A DNA stretch of 64,000 nt, from contig CAZMTA010000010.1 of NCBI GenBank assembly GCA_964569085.1, positions 60,219 to 124,218 on the forward strand, in the 5' to 3' direction. The position numbers and the translations under genes are program-made. Position 1 is the stretch's first letter. The number at the start of each line of letters is the position of its first letter. Origin of the DNA: JAJCZZ01 sp964569085 (GTDB lineage: Bacteria > Gemmatimonadota > Gemmatimonadetes > Longimicrobiales > Gaopeijiaceae). This document shows, piece by piece, positions 43,191-51,762 of this stretch. The notes below the pieces were generated by a model. It saw only the letters and a program-made list of their open reading frames with translations. It was not told the DNA's origin and made no database searches.

Positions 43191-43601
43191 ATGGACGACC
43201 GCACCATCGAGCGCCTGGCCGGAAGCTGGAGCCGGGTGGAGGCCCACGGGCCCGCCCTGGCCGCCTCCTTCTACGAGCGCCTCTTCCGGATGGAGCCCCA
43301 CCTCGAGGACCTCTTCGTCATCGCGGACATGGGCGCCCAGAACGAGAAGTTCATGCTCATGATGGCGGAGGTCGTCCGCGCCGCCCGGGAGCCGGAGCGC
43401 CTCCGCTCGCTCCTGGAGGCGTCGGGGCGCAGGCACCACGGGTACGGGGTGGCGCCCCGGGACTACCTGAGCGTGGGGGAGGCCTTCCTCTGGGCGCTGG
43501 ACCACGCGCTCCCGGGGGGCCTGGAGCCCGAGGAGCGGGCGGCGTGGGCCGAGGCCTACACCTGGATGGCGTCGGTCATGCGGGGCGCGGCGCCGGCCTG
43601 A
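43191..43601 (+). CDS. Single-domain globin
   Basis: 136 residues. The globin fold is shown by SFYERLFRMEPHLEDLF (B-C-CD region), KFMLMMAEVV and the F-helix motif GRRHHGYGVAPRDY. The proximal haem histidine is most likely H82, and YLSVGEAFLWAL (G helix) follows. It resembles the globin domain of flavohaemoglobins and single-domain haemoglobins that bind O2 or NO. There is no reductase domain. It is divergent from the ECF factor, with 137 bp between starts. Whether the sigma factor controls it cannot be read. Confidence 0.87.
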   Translation: MDDRTIERLAGSWSRVEAHGPALAASFYERLFRMEPHLEDLFVIADMGAQNEKFMLMMAEVVRAAREPERLRSLLEASGRRHHGYGVAPRDYLSVGEAFLWALDHALPGGLEPEERAAWAEAYTWMASVMRGAAPA

Positions 43602-43636
43602 GGGCCGGTCGGCCGTCCGACCCCTCCCCCGCCGCC

Positions 43637-44263
43637 TCAGCCCCCGATACGCAGCCCGAGCCGGAGACCCACCACCCGACCCGACGAGTCGGTGCCCCGG
43701 AGGGTGCCTTCGTCGGTCTCGAAGTCCCCGAAGGAGAGGAGGCCGAGGGACAGCCCGCCCTCCACGGCCACCGACGGCCCGACGCCCACGGCCACCCCCA
43801 GCTCGGCCAGCGCGCCCACCCCGTCGGAGTGACGGCCCACGCCCGCCACGTCGATGCTCTGGCGCACCCAGGCCAGGCGCCCGGCCAGGTAGGGGTGCAC
43901 GGGGCTCCCGGGGCCCAGCCAGACGCGGGGCTCCACGTACGCCGCCAGCACGTCGTAGTCGTCGGTGGAGAAGCCCACCGCGTGCCGGCTCCACTGCCCG
44001 CCCACGCCCATCTCCAGCGGGCCGTCGCCCAGGGGAACGCTCACCGTGGCGTGGTATCCCGCCCCGCCGTCGGTGTCGTCGAAGTCCGCGCCTCCGGGGA
44101 GGTACCAGCCGCCCCCGGCGGAGACGGCGAGCTGCGCGCCGGCCGGGGCCGCCGTGGCCAGCGCCACGGCCAGGGCCGCGCCGAGCCTGCAGAGCGCCGC
44201 GGAGAGACGGGCCGCCGCCGGCGCGGGGCGGGCCCGGTGGAGGATGGGGGCGTCTCGATGCAT
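43637..44263 (-). CDS. Outer-membrane beta-barrel-like protein
   Basis: 208 residues. A long signal peptide (LGAALAVALATAAPAGAQ) is followed by alternating beta strands typical of small 8-strand barrels: AVSAGGGWYLPGG, YHATVSVPLGDGPLEMGVGGQW, YVEPRVWLG and a closing RVVGLRLGLRIGG. No specific family is recognised. Probably integrates into the outer membrane. It lies 22 bp after the acyl-CoA synthetase gene, so cotranscription is possible though the functions look unrelated. Confidence 0.75.
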   Translation of the reverse strand: MHRDAPILHRARPAPAAARLSAALCRLGAALAVALATAAPAGAQLAVSAGGGWYLPGGADFDDTDGGAGYHATVSVPLGDGPLEMGVGGQWSRHAVGFSTDDYDVLAAYVEPRVWLGPGSPVHPYLAGRLAWVRQSIDVAGVGRHSDGVGALAELGVAVGVGPSVAVEGGLSLGLLSFGDFETDEGTLRGTDSSGRVVGLRLGLRIGG

Positions 44264-44285
44264 GGCGGGCCCTCCTGGGGCGGGG

Positions 44286-46997
44286 TCAGTCGGCCGCCGC
44301 GGCCCCGGGCCGCAGCTCCTTGTGGATCCGGACCACCCCGGACTCGCCGGGGACGTTCCGGGGGGTGAAGCCCAGGACGCGGGCCAGCTTCAGCATGGTC
44401 ACGTTGTCGGCCAGGACGTCTCCGAAGATCTCGCCGATGCCGCGCTCCCGGGCGTACTCCACGATCCGGCGGGTAAGGTACACCCCGAGCCCCATGGCCG
44501 TCATCTCCCGGCCCAGGAGGACGGCGAACTCGGCGCGCTCGTTGTCCGGGTCGGCGGAGATCTGGACGATCCCGTGGATGGGCGTCTCCCCGGCGATGCC
44601 CGGCTCGGTCAGCACCATGACCATCTCCCGGTCGTAGTCGATCTGGGTGAAGCGGGCGGTGTTCATGTGGGAGAACGTCTTCTGGGGCACGAAGAAGCGG
44701 AAGCGCACGTCCTCCGGGGAGAGCGCCTCGAAGGTGTCCCGGAGGGCGGGCTCGTCCTCGGGGAGGATCGGGCGGAGGAGGAGGGTGCGGCCGTCGGCCA
44801 GCTCCACCTCCTCCTCCAGCGCCTTCGGGTACGGGCGGATGGCCAGCCGGGGCGTGGCCCGCTCGCCGGCGGGCCGGACCCGGATGCGGGCGTCCAGGGC
44901 CATGACCCCGTAGGCGTCCACCAGGAGGGGGTTCAGGTCCAGCTCCACCACCTCGGCCAGGTCCACCACGAGCTGGGAGACCTTCACCAGGGTCAGGGCG
45001 AGGGCCTCGAGGTTGGCCGCCGGCACGTCCCGGTAGCCCTCGAGGATCCGGTGGATGCGGGTCCGGGACATCATGGCCCGGGCCAGGCGCAGGTTGAGCG
45101 GGGGGAAGCCCAGCGCCACGTCGTCCACGACCTCCACGGCGGTGCCGCCGTGGCCGAAGAGGAGGACCGGGCCGAAGTGGGGGTCCTCGGTGGCCCCCAC
45201 GATGACCTCCCGGGCGCCCGGGCGCCGTACGGTGGCCTGGACGCTGAATCCGTCCACCGAGGCCTCGGGGTGGCTCGCCCGGATCCGCTCCAGCATGTCC
45301 GTGGCCGCCCGCTCCACCAGCCCCGGCCCCTCCAGGTTCAGGACCACGCCGCCCACGTCGGATTTGTGGGTCAGGTCCCGGGAGAGGATCTTGAGCGCCA
45401 CCGGCCCCCCGATGCGGGCCGCCACCTCGGCGGCCTCCCGGGGGTCGGCCGCCTTCTCCGTGGCCACCGTGGGGATCCCGTAGGCGGCCACGACCTCCTT
45501 GGCCTCGGGCTCGGTGAGCCACTCCCGCCCCTCGGCCAGCGCCGCGGCCACCACCTCGGCGGCCCGGTCCGTGTCGGGCTCGAAGGCCTCCGGGAGGGAG
45601 GGGGGCGTCTCCAGGAGGAGGTCCTGGCGCACCCCGTACTCCACGAGCTGCATGAAGGCCCGCACCGCCTGCTCGGGGGTGTCGTAGGAGGGGATCCCCG
45701 CCTCGGCGAAGATCCGGAGCGACGGGGCCGTGGTCCCCGCCCCCACCCAGCTCGTCAGGATCGTCTTCCCCCGACGCTGCTTCTTGGCCACCTGGGCCAC
45801 CGCTTCGGCGGCCTCCTCGCGGCGGATGACCGCCGTGGGGCAGTTCACGACCAGCACGGCGTCCACGCCCGGGTCCTGGAGGACCAGGCGCAGGGCGTCC
45901 CGGTACCGTTCGCCGGGGGCGTCCCCGATGATGTCCACCGGGTTCCCGCCGGACCACGTGCCCGGGAGGATCTCCGAGAGGCCGGCGCGGGTCTCGTCGG
46001 AGAGCTCGGCCAGGCGCCCCTCCGCCTCGGCCAGGGCGTCGGCCGCCAGCACGCCCAGGCCGCCGCCGTTGGTGAGGATGGCCAGGCGATCCCCCCGGTG
46101 CCGGCGGACCAGCCCCAGCGTCTCCACGGCGCCGAAGAGCTCCTCCAGCGTGTGGACCCGGAGGATGCCCGAGCGCCGGAACGCGGCGTCGTAGACCGCG
46201 TCCGAGCCGGCGGCGGCGCCGGTGTGGGAGGCGGCGGCCCGCTGCCCCGCCTCGAAGCGGCCGCCCTTCACCACCACGACGGGCTTCATGCGGGCGGCCG
46301 CCCGGGCCGCGCTCATGAACTTCCGGGAGTCCTTGATGGACTCGACGTAGAGGAGGATGGCCTCGGTGTGCCCGTCGTTGGCCAGGAAGTCCAGCATGTC
46401 CCCGAAGTCCACGTCGAGCATGTCCCCCAGCGAGACCAGGTGGGAGAAGCCGATGCCCCGGGGCTCCGCCCAGTCCTGGACCGCCGTGACGATGGCGCCG
46501 GACTGGGCCACGAAGGCCAGCGTGCCCGGATGCGAGTGCAGGTGGGAGAAGGAGGCGTTCAGCCCCACGTTGGGCGCCAGGATCCCCACGCAGTTGGGCC
46601 CGATCACCCGGGTGCCCTGGGGCTGGGTGGCCTCCAGGAGGTGCTCGGACAGGGGGCGCCCGTCGGGGCCGTCGTCGTGTCGGCCCAGGCCGGCCGTGAT
46701 CACCACCACGGCCCGGGTGCCCAGGTCCGAGAGCTCCCGGACGACGCCGGGCACCGTGGCCGGCGGGGTGGCCACCACGGCCAGCTCCGGAGGCTCGGCC
46801 AGGTCGGCGAGGGCGGGGACGGACCGCAGGCCCTCGATGGAGCCGCCCCGGGGGTTCACGAAGCGGAGCTCGCCCTTGTAGCCGGCCCGCTTGAGGTTGC
46901 GGGCCACGACGTTCCCCACCGAGTCGGGGCGGGAGCTGGCGCCCACGAGCGCCACCGAGGAGGGGCGGAAGAACGAGGTCAGGTGGCGGATGCTCAC
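44286..46997 (-). CDS. NDP-forming acyl-CoA synthetase fused to GNAT acetyltransferase (Pat-like)
   Basis: 903 residues from GTG 46997. The CoA-binding domain (about 5-130) begins SSVALVGASSRPDSVGN. The succinyl-CoA-ligase-like domain (about 145-460) has SQSGAIVTAVQDWA and the phospho-histidine segment AASHTGAAAGSD. The ATP-grasp domain (about 490-700) has GGPVALKILSRDLTHKSDVGGV. The GNAT domain (about 740-890) has LLGREMTAMGLGVYLTRRIVEYARERG with the acetyl-CoA loop. This is the layout of the E. coli PatZ/Salmonella Pat lysine acetyltransferase. In enzymes of this type the synthetase half is often inactive, but here the key histidine is kept, so both activities are possible. Confidence 0.93.
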   Translation of the reverse strand: MSIRHLTSFFRPSSVALVGASSRPDSVGNVVARNLKRAGYKGELRFVNPRGGSIEGLRSVPALADLAEPPELAVVATPPATVPGVVRELSDLGTRAVVVITAGLGRHDDGPDGRPLSEHLLEATQPQGTRVIGPNCVGILAPNVGLNASFSHLHSHPGTLAFVAQSGAIVTAVQDWAEPRGIGFSHLVSLGDMLDVDFGDMLDFLANDGHTEAILLYVESIKDSRKFMSAARAAARMKPVVVVKGGRFEAGQRAAASHTGAAAGSDAVYDAAFRRSGILRVHTLEELFGAVETLGLVRRHRGDRLAILTNGGGLGVLAADALAEAEGRLAELSDETRAGLSEILPGTWSGGNPVDIIGDAPGERYRDALRLVLQDPGVDAVLVVNCPTAVIRREEAAEAVAQVAKKQRRGKTILTSWVGAGTTAPSLRIFAEAGIPSYDTPEQAVRAFMQLVEYGVRQDLLLETPPSLPEAFEPDTDRAAEVVAAALAEGREWLTEPEAKEVVAAYGIPTVATEKAADPREAAEVAARIGGPVALKILSRDLTHKSDVGGVVLNLEGPGLVERAATDMLERIRASHPEASVDGFSVQATVRRPGAREVIVGATEDPHFGPVLLFGHGGTAVEVVDDVALGFPPLNLRLARAMMSRTRIHRILEGYRDVPAANLEALALTLVKVSQLVVDLAEVVELDLNPLLVDAYGVMALDARIRVRPAGERATPRLAIRPYPKALEEEVELADGRTLLLRPILPEDEPALRDTFEALSPEDVRFRFFVPQKTFSHMNTARFTQIDYDREMVMVLTEPGIAGETPIHGIVQISADPDNERAEFAVLLGREMTAMGLGVYLTRRIVEYARERGIGEIFGDVLADNVTMLKLARVLGFTPRNVPGESGVVRIHKELRPGAAAAD

Positions 46998-47149
46998 GGT
47001 GCTCCCGGCTCCCTTGGAATCGTGGCGTAGGGCCCGCTGGAATATGGCCTGACGGCGCGCCCGCCTGTACCTCCCCTCTTGCCGCCCCCAGCGGGCGGAG
47101 AGATCGTTCGGGACGTTCCGACGCGCCCCTAGCAGGCTGGTCTCCGCCG

Positions 47150-47425
47150 GTGAATCGCTCCGACCTGGAAGCCTCCGTCGTCGCCGCCCTCCGGCGGGTC
47201 GTGCCCGCGGCCCCGGAGGAGCTGGATCCGGATCGTCCCCTCCGGGAGCAGACCCCCATGGACTCGCTGGACTTCCTGAACTTCGTCCTGGCGCTGGAGA
47301 AGGAGCACGGGGTGCAGATCCGGGAGGTCCGCTACCCCATGTGCGCGAACCTGCGGGGCGCCGTCGACGTCCTGGCCGAGGCGCTGGACGGAGCGGAGGC
47401 CCCGGGGGCGGAGAGGGACCGCTAG
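47150..47425 (+). CDS. Acyl carrier protein-like protein
   Basis: 91 residues from GTG 47150. Four-helix ACP pattern with the phosphopantetheine site PMDSLDFLNF (Ser39) and LEKEHGVQIREV after it. It is not next to fatty-acid synthesis genes, and its sequence differs from housekeeping AcpP, so it is probably a specialised carrier. It is divergent from the acyl-CoA synthetase/GNAT gene, with 152 bp between. Its last four bases CTAG are shared with the stop of the convergent membrane-protein gene. Confidence 0.85.
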   Translation: MNRSDLEASVVAALRRVVPAAPEELDPDRPLREQTPMDSLDFLNFVLALEKEHGVQIREVRYPMCANLRGAVDVLAEALDGAEAPGAERDR

Positions 47426-47829
47426 TCCTCGTCCGCCCCGTGCAGGGACATCCAGCGTCCCGTCCAGCCGCCGCCCGCGGCGGCCACGAGCTGGAGGAGG
47501 ACGAGGCCCAGGATGGTGGTTCCCGAGTCCTCCAGGGGCGCGTCGTCCCCCAGAGCCAGGCCGCCGGCGAACCAGACCGCCATGCTGAGGACGGTCAGGG
47601 CGACGGCGTGCAGGATCGGCGCCTCCATCCAGCGCATGCCCACGACGAGCCCGCCGGCGAAGAACCCCACGGCCAGGGCAAGCGCCACGGCCAGGGCGGC
47701 GTCGGGCTCCCGGGGGAGGAGACCCGCCCCCACGAGCGCCAGGTAGGCGGCGGCGGTGACCGCCGCGGCGGTGAGCCACCCGGCCACGATCCAGCCGGGA
47801 TGGAGGTTGGTGAGATGCTCGGAGTGCAT
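47422..47829 (-). CDS. Four-helix membrane protein of unknown function
   Basis: 135 residues. Hydrophobic helices lie near 12-35, 44-64, 70-92 and 102-122. The N-terminus is MHSEHLTNLHPGWIVAGWLTAAAVTAA. No family is recognised. The stop codon shares the palindrome CTAG with the ACP gene's stop on the other strand. Confidence 0.72.
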   Translation of the reverse strand: MHSEHLTNLHPGWIVAGWLTAAAVTAAAYLALVGAGLLPREPDAALAVALALAVGFFAGGLVVGMRWMEAPILHAVALTVLSMAVWFAGGLALGDDAPLEDSGTTILGLVLLQLVAAAGGGWTGRWMSLHGADED

Positions 47830-47935
47830 GCGGTCCTCCGGGGCCTGGGACGGGACCGGGGGACCCGGCCCCTGTCGGAAGATACCCGGGCGGACGCCCG
47901 CGCTCCACGTCGGGGTCCCTCGACCCCGACCCGCG

Positions 47936-48522
47936 CTACAGCTCCAGCTCGGTCTGGACCGAGAAGCTCATGCGGTGATGGGGGGTGAAGCCCCGCTCCC
48001 GGATGGCCGCGCGGTGCTGGGGGGTGCCGTACCCCACGTTGGTCTCCCAGCCGTAGCCGGGGTAGCGCCGGGCCAGGGCCCGCATGAGGCGGTCCCGGAC
48101 CACCTTGGCCACGATGGAGGCGCAGCCCACGGAGTGCACCAGGGCGTCTCCGTCCACCACGGCCTCGTGCTCCCACCCCAGGTCCTTCACCGGGCGGCCG
48201 TCCACCACGACGTGGCAGGGCCGCTCGTCCAGGCGCCGGAGGGCCCGCCCCATGGCCCGGGTGGTGGCGCGGAGGATGTTGACGCGGTCGATCTCCCGGA
48301 CGGAGGCCGCGCCGACGCCGACCAGCGCCGCCCGGGCGAGGATCTCGTCGAAGAGCTCCTCGCGCACGGCGCGGGAGAGGCGCTTCGAGTCGTCGGCCCC
48401 CTCCACGCACCCGCCCTCGGGAAGCACCACGACGGCGGCCACCACCGGCCCCGCCAGGGGGCCGCGACCGGCCTCGTCCACGCCGGCCACCAAACGACCG
48501 CGGCCCCAGAACCGTCGCTCGT
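47936..48522 (-). CDS. rnhB: Ribonuclease HII (5' end lost in gap)
   Basis: 195 residues visible; only the first few are missing in the N run. The catalytic set is complete: GVDEAGRGPLAGPV (Asp and Glu), GADDSKRLS, then HVVVDG and VDGDALVHSVGCASIVAKVVRD. The C-terminal GYGWETNVGYGTPQHRAAI is also typical. It cuts RNA in RNA-DNA hybrids, including single ribonucleotides. rnhB commonly follows rpsP-rimM-trmD-rplS. Here it is near that cluster but separated by a peptidase gene on the other strand. Confidence 0.93.
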
Positions 48523-48622
48523 NNNNNNNNNNNNNNNNNNNNNNNNNNNNNNNNNNNNNNNNNNNNNNNNNNNNNNNNNNNNNNNNNNNNNNNNNNNNNN
48601 NNNNNNNNNNNNNNNNNNNNNN
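48523..48622. other. Scaffold gap (100 N)
   Basis: Exactly 100 N between the divergent rnhB and M28 peptidase genes. Both start codons and their promoters are hidden here. The flanks share no end overlap. Confidence 0.98.
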
Positions 48623-49615
48623 GCCGTCGCCTGCACGGCCTCCGAGCCCGCCCCGGAGCCCGAAGCCACCCGCCAGGAGCGCCTCGAGCGCCTCCTGGGG
48701 GCGCTGGCCCACGACAGCACCCTGGGCCGCCGCACGGGCACGCCCGAAGCGCGGGAGGCGGCGGAGTTCCTGGCGGCGGAGCTGGCCTCCTACGGAGTGG
48801 AGCCGGGCTGGGAGGGAGGCTGGTTCCAGCCCGTCCCCCTGGCCCGTGTGGGCGACGGAGGCCGCCTGGCGCTCCCCACGGGCGGGATCTCCTTCGACAC
48901 CCTGCCCCCCGGGGCCGTGCTGGAGAACGAGGTGAACGTGGTGGGCCTCATCCCGGGCTCCAACCCCGAGCTCCGGGAGGAAGCGGTGGTCCTGGGCGCC
49001 CACTACGACCACGTGGGCGTCGGCGAGGCCGTGGAGGGCGACTCCATCTACAACGGCGCCGACGACGACGGCACCGGCACGGTGGCGGTGCTGGAGATCG
49101 CCCGGGCGCTGGCCGCCGACCCGCCGGAGCGCACGGTGGTGGTGCTCCTCTCCACCGCCGAGGAGCAGGGGCTGCTGGGCACGCGCTGGTACATCGACAA
49201 CCCCGCCGTGCCGCTGGAGCGGACGGTGGCGGACTTCCAGATCGAGATGATCGGGCGGCCCGACTCGGTGGCGGGCGGACCCGGTCGGGGCTGGCTCACC
49301 GGGTACGAGCGGACCAGCATGGGCGACCAGCTGGCCGGCGCCGGCTCGCCCATCGTGCCCGATCCCCGCCCGGAGATGCGCTTCTTCTTCCGGAGCGACA
49401 ACCTCCCCTTCGCCGTGGAGGGCATCCCCGCCCACACCCTCTCCTCCTACGGGATGCACGCCGACTACCACCGCCCCTCCGACGAGGTGGAGCTCGTGGA
49501 CTTCGAGCACATGACGGCGCTGGTGGACGCCGCCGAGGAGGCGGTGCGCTTCCTGGCCTCGGGGGAGCGGCCCGCATGGGCCGAGGGCGGCCGGGAGGGG
49601 CTGCCGGGCGGCTGA
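48623..49615 (+). CDS. M28-family aminopeptidase, probable lipoprotein (5' end lost in gap)
   Basis: 330 residues visible. The first ones, AVACTASEPAPEPE, look like the end of a lipobox followed by a mature tail, so little is missing. Zinc ligands and catalytic residues are GAHYDHVG (His), GADDDGTGTVAV (bridging Asp), STAEEQGLLG (Glu pair), an aspartate or glutamate in DFQIEMIGR, and SYGMHADYHRPSDE (final His). This is a periplasmic metallo-aminopeptidase fold, probably releasing amino acids from peptides. It is convergent with trmD. Confidence 0.9.
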   Translation, partial: AVACTASEPAPEPEATRQERLERLLGALAHDSTLGRRTGTPEAREAAEFLAAELASYGVEPGWEGGWFQPVPLARVGDGGRLALPTGGISFDTLPPGAVLENEVNVVGLIPGSNPELREEAVVLGAHYDHVGVGEAVEGDSIYNGADDDGTGTVAVLEIARALAADPPERTVVVLLSTAEEQGLLGTRWYIDNPAVPLERTVADFQIEMIGRPDSVAGGPGRGWLTGYERTSMGDQLAGAGSPIVPDPRPEMRFFFRSDNLPFAVEGIPAHTLSSYGMHADYHRPSDEVELVDFEHMTALVDAAEEAVRFLASGERPAWAEGGREGLPGG

Positions 49616-49666
49616 CCTCCGGGGGACGTCGGGGCGGGAACGCGCCCGCGCCCCCGGCCGGGCCGC

Positions 49667-50347
49667 CTAGCCCTCGCCGCCCTCCAGGAGCTCCGGGCGC
49701 CGGGCCCGGGTGAGCCGCTCCGCCTGCTCCCGCCGCCACGCCTCGATGCGGGCGTGGTCCCCGGAGCGCAGCACCTCGGGCACCTCGTGCCCCCGGTACT
49801 CGGCGGGGCGGGTGTAGGAGGGGGCGCTCAGGTGCCGGCCGTCGTAGAAGGAGTCCGTGGCCGCGGCGTCGTGGTCGCCCATGGCGCCGGGGAGGAGCCG
49901 GACCACCGCGTCGGTGACGGCCAGCGCGCCGACCTCGCCGCCGGAGAGGACGAAGTCCCCCAGGGAGAGCTCCTCGGTGGCCAGGTGCTCCGCCACCCGC
50001 TGGTCCACGTCCTTGTAGTGGCCGCACAGGAGCGTCAGGTCCGGCTGCACGGAGAAGCGCACCGCGTCGGCGTGGCGGAAGGGCCGGCCCCGGGCCGAGA
50101 GGAGGACCACCGGGCCCCGGGGCGCCAGCTCGTCCACGGCCTCGAAGAAGGGCTCGGGCTTCATGACCATTCCCGCGCCGCCTCCGTAGGGGAGGTCGTC
50201 CACCGTGCGGTGCCGGTCGTGGGTGTGGTCCCGCAGGTCCACGAGGCGGTACTCCACCAGCCCGGCCTCCTCGGCGCGCTTGGGGATGGAGAGCCCCAGG
50301 GGTCCCCGGAAGAAGTCGGGGAAGATGCTGACGATGTTGATGCGCAT
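49667..50347 (-). CDS. trmD: tRNA (guanine-N1-)-methyltransferase
   Basis: 226 residues. The SPOUT methyltransferase trefoil knot has PYGGGAGMVMKPEPF, LSARGRPF, LCGHYKDVDQRV and the GDFVLSGGEVGALAVTDAVVRLLPG loop. The C-terminal tRNA-binding part is SYTRPAEYRGHEVPEVLRSGDHARIEAWRR. It makes m1G37 in tRNAs with G at position 36 and prevents frameshifting. It is the third gene of rpsP-rimM-trmD, 55 bp after rimM. Confidence 0.96.
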   Translation of the reverse strand: MRINIVSIFPDFFRGPLGLSIPKRAEEAGLVEYRLVDLRDHTHDRHRTVDDLPYGGGAGMVMKPEPFFEAVDELAPRGPVVLLSARGRPFRHADAVRFSVQPDLTLLCGHYKDVDQRVAEHLATEELSLGDFVLSGGEVGALAVTDAVVRLLPGAMGDHDAAATDSFYDGRHLSAPSYTRPAEYRGHEVPEVLRSGDHARIEAWRREQAERLTRARRPELLEGGEG

Positions 50348-50402
50348 GGGACGCTCGCTCGCTGCGGGTCCGCGGGATGGGCTGCGGGCGGGGGCCCGGA
50401 CC

Positions 50403-50948
50403 TCAGAGATCCAGGAGCCCCTCGGGAGGGTCGATGACCAGCTCGCCCTCGTCCAGGTCCACCTCCACCAGGATCTCCTTCACGAAGGGGACCATGAGGG
50501 CGCGGCCGTCCTCCCGCGTGACCTCGAGGAGGTCGGCGGGAGCGAGCTCGAAGACCTCCCGGACGGTGCCCACGAGCTCGCCGGAGGCGGTGCGGACCGT
50601 CATGCCCAGGAGCTCGTGGTAGAAGATCTCGTCGTCGGCGGGAGGCTCCAGGTCGTCCAGGGAGCGCAGGGCGTAGTGGCCCTGGACGCGCTCGGCGCCG
50701 GTACGGTCCTCGATCCCCCCGAAGGAGACCAGGAAGCCCTTCCGGAAGGGACGGACCGCCTCCACCCGGAGGGGCGGAAGGTCGGGATCGGGCTCGCCGG
50801 TGTCCCCGGGGCCCAGATACAGGACCACCCCGGGAGCGAAGGTGCTCTCGGGGTAGTCCGTCAGGGGCCAGACGAAGATCTCGCCCTTGGTGCCGTGGGG
50901 GCGGTTGAGGTGCCCCACGACGAGGAAGTCCGGGTCGCCGGGACCCAT
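50403..50948 (-). CDS. rimM: 16S rRNA processing/ribosome maturation factor
   Basis: 181 residues from ATG 50948, 17 bp after rpsP. N-terminal RimM domain FLVVGHLNRPHGTKGEIFVWPLTDYP, then a PRC-barrel C-terminal part (DEIFYHELLGMTVRTASGELVGTVREVFELAPADLLEV). It binds S19 and helps mature the 30S head. It is placed correctly between rpsP and trmD. Confidence 0.95.
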   Translation of the reverse strand: MGPGDPDFLVVGHLNRPHGTKGEIFVWPLTDYPESTFAPGVVLYLGPGDTGEPDPDLPPLRVEAVRPFRKGFLVSFGGIEDRTGAERVQGHYALRSLDDLEPPADDEIFYHELLGMTVRTASGELVGTVREVFELAPADLLEVTREDGRALMVPFVKEILVEVDLDEGELVIDPPEGLLDL

Positions 50949-50965
50949 GGGAAGCGAGTCCGAGG

Positions 50966-51520
50966 TTACTCGGACTTCTCTTCCTCTTCTTCGTCTTCCT
51001 CGGCGTCCGCCTCGGCGGCGGGCTCGCTCTCGGCCTCGGCCTCCGACTCGTCGTCGGCGGCTTCCTCGGCCTCGTCGGCGCCCTCGGCCTCTTCCTCGGC
51101 CTCGGCGGCGGCGGCCTCTTCGGCAGCCTTGGCCGCGGCGGCCTTCTCGGCCTCGGCCTCGGCCTTGGCGGCCTCCTCGGCGGCCTTCTTCTCCGCGGCT
51201 CGCTTGGCGGCGAGCTCCTCCGCCCGCTTCGCCTTCACGGCCTCGGAGTCGATCTCGCCGAGGGCGACCTTGTCGTCGCCACCCTTGCGGGCCTTGTCGA
51301 TGAGGTTCCGCACCGTGTCGCTGGGCAGGGCACCCTCGCCGAGCCAGTAGTCCACCCGCTCCAGGTCGATGACCAGGCGCGCGGGCTGGGTGAGGGGCTT
51401 GTAGTAGCCGAGCGTCTCCACGAACCGGCCGTCCCGAGGCTTCTTGCCGTCGGCCACGACCACGCGGTAGTGCGGCTGCTTTTTCCGGCCCATGCGCCGG
51501 AGTCGAATTCGTACGGGCAT
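50966..51520 (-). CDS. rpsP: 30S ribosomal protein S16 with long acidic C-terminal tail
   Basis: 184 residues. The first 80 are a standard S16 (MPVRIRLRRMGRKKQPHYRV, then DGRFVETLGYYKPL and VDYWLGEGALPSDTVRNL). Residues about 90-184 are an added tail, first Lys/Ala/Glu-rich and probably helical, then almost only Glu, Asp, Ala and Ser, ending with a run of Glu. Usual bacterial S16 is about 80-90 residues, so the tail doubles the protein. S16 binds 16S rRNA in the 30S body and platform. The tail must lie on the surface or bind a partner. Confidence 0.95.
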   Translation of the reverse strand: MPVRIRLRRMGRKKQPHYRVVVADGKKPRDGRFVETLGYYKPLTQPARLVIDLERVDYWLGEGALPSDTVRNLIDKARKGGDDKVALGEIDSEAVKAKRAEELAAKRAAEKKAAEEAAKAEAEAEKAAAAKAAEEAAAAEAEEEAEGADEAEEAADDESEAEAESEPAAEADAEEDEEEEEKSE

Positions 51521-51610
51521 AATCCTGTCGGTTTCCTGACTGCGCTTCCACGGGCCGCAGCACGCGACGCCGGATGCCGACGGAGGGTCCCCCCGTCTGG
51601 GCAGACGTAT

Positions 51611-51639
51611 AGGATAACCCGCCGCCCCCGGGGTGTACA
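51611..51639 (-). promoter_or_regulatory. rpsP: Candidate promoter for rpsP-rimM-trmD
   Basis: On the minus strand TGTACA (51639-51634), a 17-bp spacer and TATCCT (51616-51611), each matching 4 of 6 consensus bases. It lies about 90 bp before the rpsP start in the divergent region shared with glpD. Weak evidence, based on spacing and local AT content. Confidence 0.35.
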
Positions 51640-51762
51640 GGCGTGGAGGCCCCGGCGATCACGAGGCGCCCGGGGCGCCGGGGGAACGAGAAGGAGGAAG
51701 CGGTGTCTGCCCCACGCACCCCGTTTCCCACGCTGGACATCCGTCCCACACAGGAGCCGGCC

